Assembly (NCBI GenBank): GCA_031269165.1
Contig: JAISZQ010000244.1
Span: forward strand, 1 to 13,297
Reading direction: 5' to 3'
Length of the DNA: 13,297 bases
Source: Spirochaetaceae bacterium
GTDB taxonomy: Bacteria; Spirochaetota; Spirochaetia; Treponematales; Breznakiellaceae
Shown: piece by piece, positions 12,406 through 13,297 of the stretch
Layout: every line of letters starts with the position of its first letter
Numbering within the stretch: the stretch's first letter is position 1
Notes under the pieces: generated by a model
The model's input: only the letters and a program-made list of their open reading frames with translations
What the model was told of the DNA's origin: nothing
The model's database searches: none
Program-made: the position numbers and the translations under genes

Positions 12406-12492
12406 GTCCGCGGATTGTGCCATACATGGCAATGCGGATTTTCACGGATTATACCCCGCTCGATCCGTGTTAATCCGCGAAAATCCGCGGAC
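12406..12492. repeat. Nested palindromic repeat (ATCCGCG family)
   Basis: Three perfect inverted pairs are nested: GTCCGCGGAT (12406-12415) with ATCCGCGGAC (12483-12492), GCGGATT (12434-12440) with AATCCGC (12472-12478), and CACGGAT (12443-12449) with ATCCGTG (12463-12469). The right arm is itself made of related units (ATCCGTGTTAATCCGCG then AAAATCCGCGG). It is an extragenic palindrome that could fold as RNA or extrude as a cruciform. Confidence 0.75.
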
Positions 12493-12564
12493 CTTTCTTT
12501 GACGAGCGACCAAAACAGACGTATTTGTTCGCGGCGGTGCCGCCACGGACAGCAATGTGCCCTG

Positions 12565-13297
12565 TTACCCCCGGAGCAGCAGCACCGGATCCTGTAACCC
12601 CGAAGGCGGAATTTGTATGTAGCAGGATAACGGATCCTTAACACTATGCACCAGCGTATTAGCGGTTTCCAGTTCCAGCGTATTCGTGCCGGAACGGATT
12701 ATTCCGGTAACATCAAATTGATAAGGCGGACAAATTCTCATACCGCAGTCTTTTCCGTTGAGTTTCATCTTGACCGTCTGTCCCATAGCGTTAAAATGCA
12801 GGGCCGACGGCCTTTCCGCGTTTTGCAGGGTAAATTCTGCCCGGTAGCGGATAATTCCGGAAAAATCGGGCTTCCCCTCTATGCCGGTGATATTGTGCAA
12901 CACGGTGTTTTGTCGGTAGGGCTTGAATTTTCCGTCCAGTGCTCCCGTTCCGGTCTCGTATAGATCAATATCCCACTTCAAATCCAGGGTTTCTGGGGAA
13001 CTATATCTGGTTTCCGTGTAATTAGGGTTTGGAAGATCCTCCCCAAAAACCGCTATGAGGGATTGGTAGGGGGAGAGGTTTACCGTCATGGCCGATCCAT
13101 CATGGGCGGAATAAAGGCCGTCAAGGAGGTTAATCTTGAGGCATTTGCCCGAACAGGGGAAACGGACAACCGTCTGTACCGTCTTCTCCCCGTCTTCATT
13201 GAAAAGCATGAACAAATGATTTCCGTTACGGTTCCAGTGGCAGATACGGAGCAGGGGAAAATCGCCTTCAACGGTTATATCTCCAATTCCCCGTTCT
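12565..13297 (-). CDS. Glycoside hydrolase, C-terminal part (GH2/GH106-like sugar-binding fold), cut by window end
   Basis: The minus-strand frame is open to the window edge and ends at 12565, giving about 244 residues of the C-terminus of a larger protein. The segment ICHWNRNGNHLFMLFNEDGE resembles the 'R-x-x-x-G-x-x-x-Y/L-F-x-x-N' region found late in large bacterial glycosidases such as the alpha-L-rhamnosidase (GH106) type. The last 100 residues look like a galactose-binding-like beta sandwich: FSGIIRYRAEF, LNGKDCGMRICPPYQFDVT, and RSGTNTLELETANTL. Those match the sugar-binding domains of GH2-like enzymes, where a terminal jelly-roll assists substrate recognition. The catalytic domain is outside the window, so the enzyme specificity cannot be stated. 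A plant-polysaccharide-degrading lifestyle is compatible but not shown. Confidence 0.65.
   Translation of the reverse strand, partial: ERGIGDITVEGDFPLLRICHWNRNGNHLFMLFNEDGEKTVQTVVRFPCSGKCLKINLLDGLYSAHDGSAMTVNLSPYQSLIAVFGEDLPNPNYTETRYSSPETLDLKWDIDLYETGTGALDGKFKPYRQNTVLHNITGIEGKPDFSGIIRYRAEFTLQNAERPSALHFNAMGQTVKMKLNGKDCGMRICPPYQFDVTGIIRSGTNTLELETANTLVHSVKDPLSCYIQIPPSGLQDPVLLLRG

Larger units (their letters stand above)
12239..12564. other. Non-coding interval between RNA ligase and glycosidase genes
   Basis: Both flanking genes are on the minus strand. The interval contains the AGGAGG of the ligase gene, a solo MITE end at 12333-12361 and a nested palindrome at 12406-12492. No gene is seen, and no convincing promoter for the ligase gene was identified. 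Confidence 0.6.

Overview
The window looks like a stretch of spirochaete chromosome, most likely a Treponema-type organism of fairly high GC (roughly 50-55% by eye). The clues are a PEGA plus SUMF1-like membrane protein coupled to smpB, a pair of paralogous signal-peptide beta-barrel proteins, several families of intergenic palindromic repeats, and an Rpn-family nuclease gene with long RQEG-type tetrapeptide repeats. The genus is an inference, because no rRNA or other taxonomic marker is present.

Layout. 1-103: the last 33 codons of an IS30-family transposase (+). 66-1579 (-): an rpn gene (PD-(D/E)XK nuclease, 'recombination-promoting nuclease') followed by two further copies of its C-terminal segment. 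The full gene carries an in-frame internal start with a perfect Shine-Dalgarno. The two downstream copies start at the same site, so the locus reads as one full-length toxin-like gene plus three potential small C-terminal proteins, the last one frameshifted and abutting the IS fragment. 1580-1958: non-coding, holding a palindromic repeat element. 1959-3895 (+): PEGA/SUMF1-like membrane protein, then smpB, with overlapping stop and start. 3896-4437: non-coding, two dispersed repeats. 4438-7799 (+): sigma-54-dependent response regulator, then uvrC. 7869-10663 (-): a beta-barrel protein, a paralogous beta-barrel protein, and a PAP2-like protein stop-start coupled to the second barrel gene. 10664-11053: a MITE-like element with inverted ends. 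11054-12238 (-): an RNA ligase of the Deinococcus DRB0094 (Rnl5) type. 12239-12564: a solo end of the same MITE family and a nested palindromic element. 12565-13297 (-): C-terminal part of a large glycoside hydrolase, cut by the window edge.

Most striking region. Rpn proteins are known as intragenic toxin-antitoxin and anti-phage systems: the C-terminal domain (RpnS) is made separately from inside the gene and blocks the full-length nuclease (RpnL), and it contains four-residue repeats of variable number. All of those hallmarks are visible here. What goes beyond the described arrangement is a tandem array of free-standing RpnS-like modules downstream, joined by an identical 18-nt linker that carries the ribosome binding site, with 10, 5 and 0 tetrapeptide units. 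The likely reading is an antitoxin-only expansion in one transcript. The RNA ligase and the transposon-derived repeats add to the accessory character of parts of the window, while smpB, uvrC and the response regulator are ordinary core genes.
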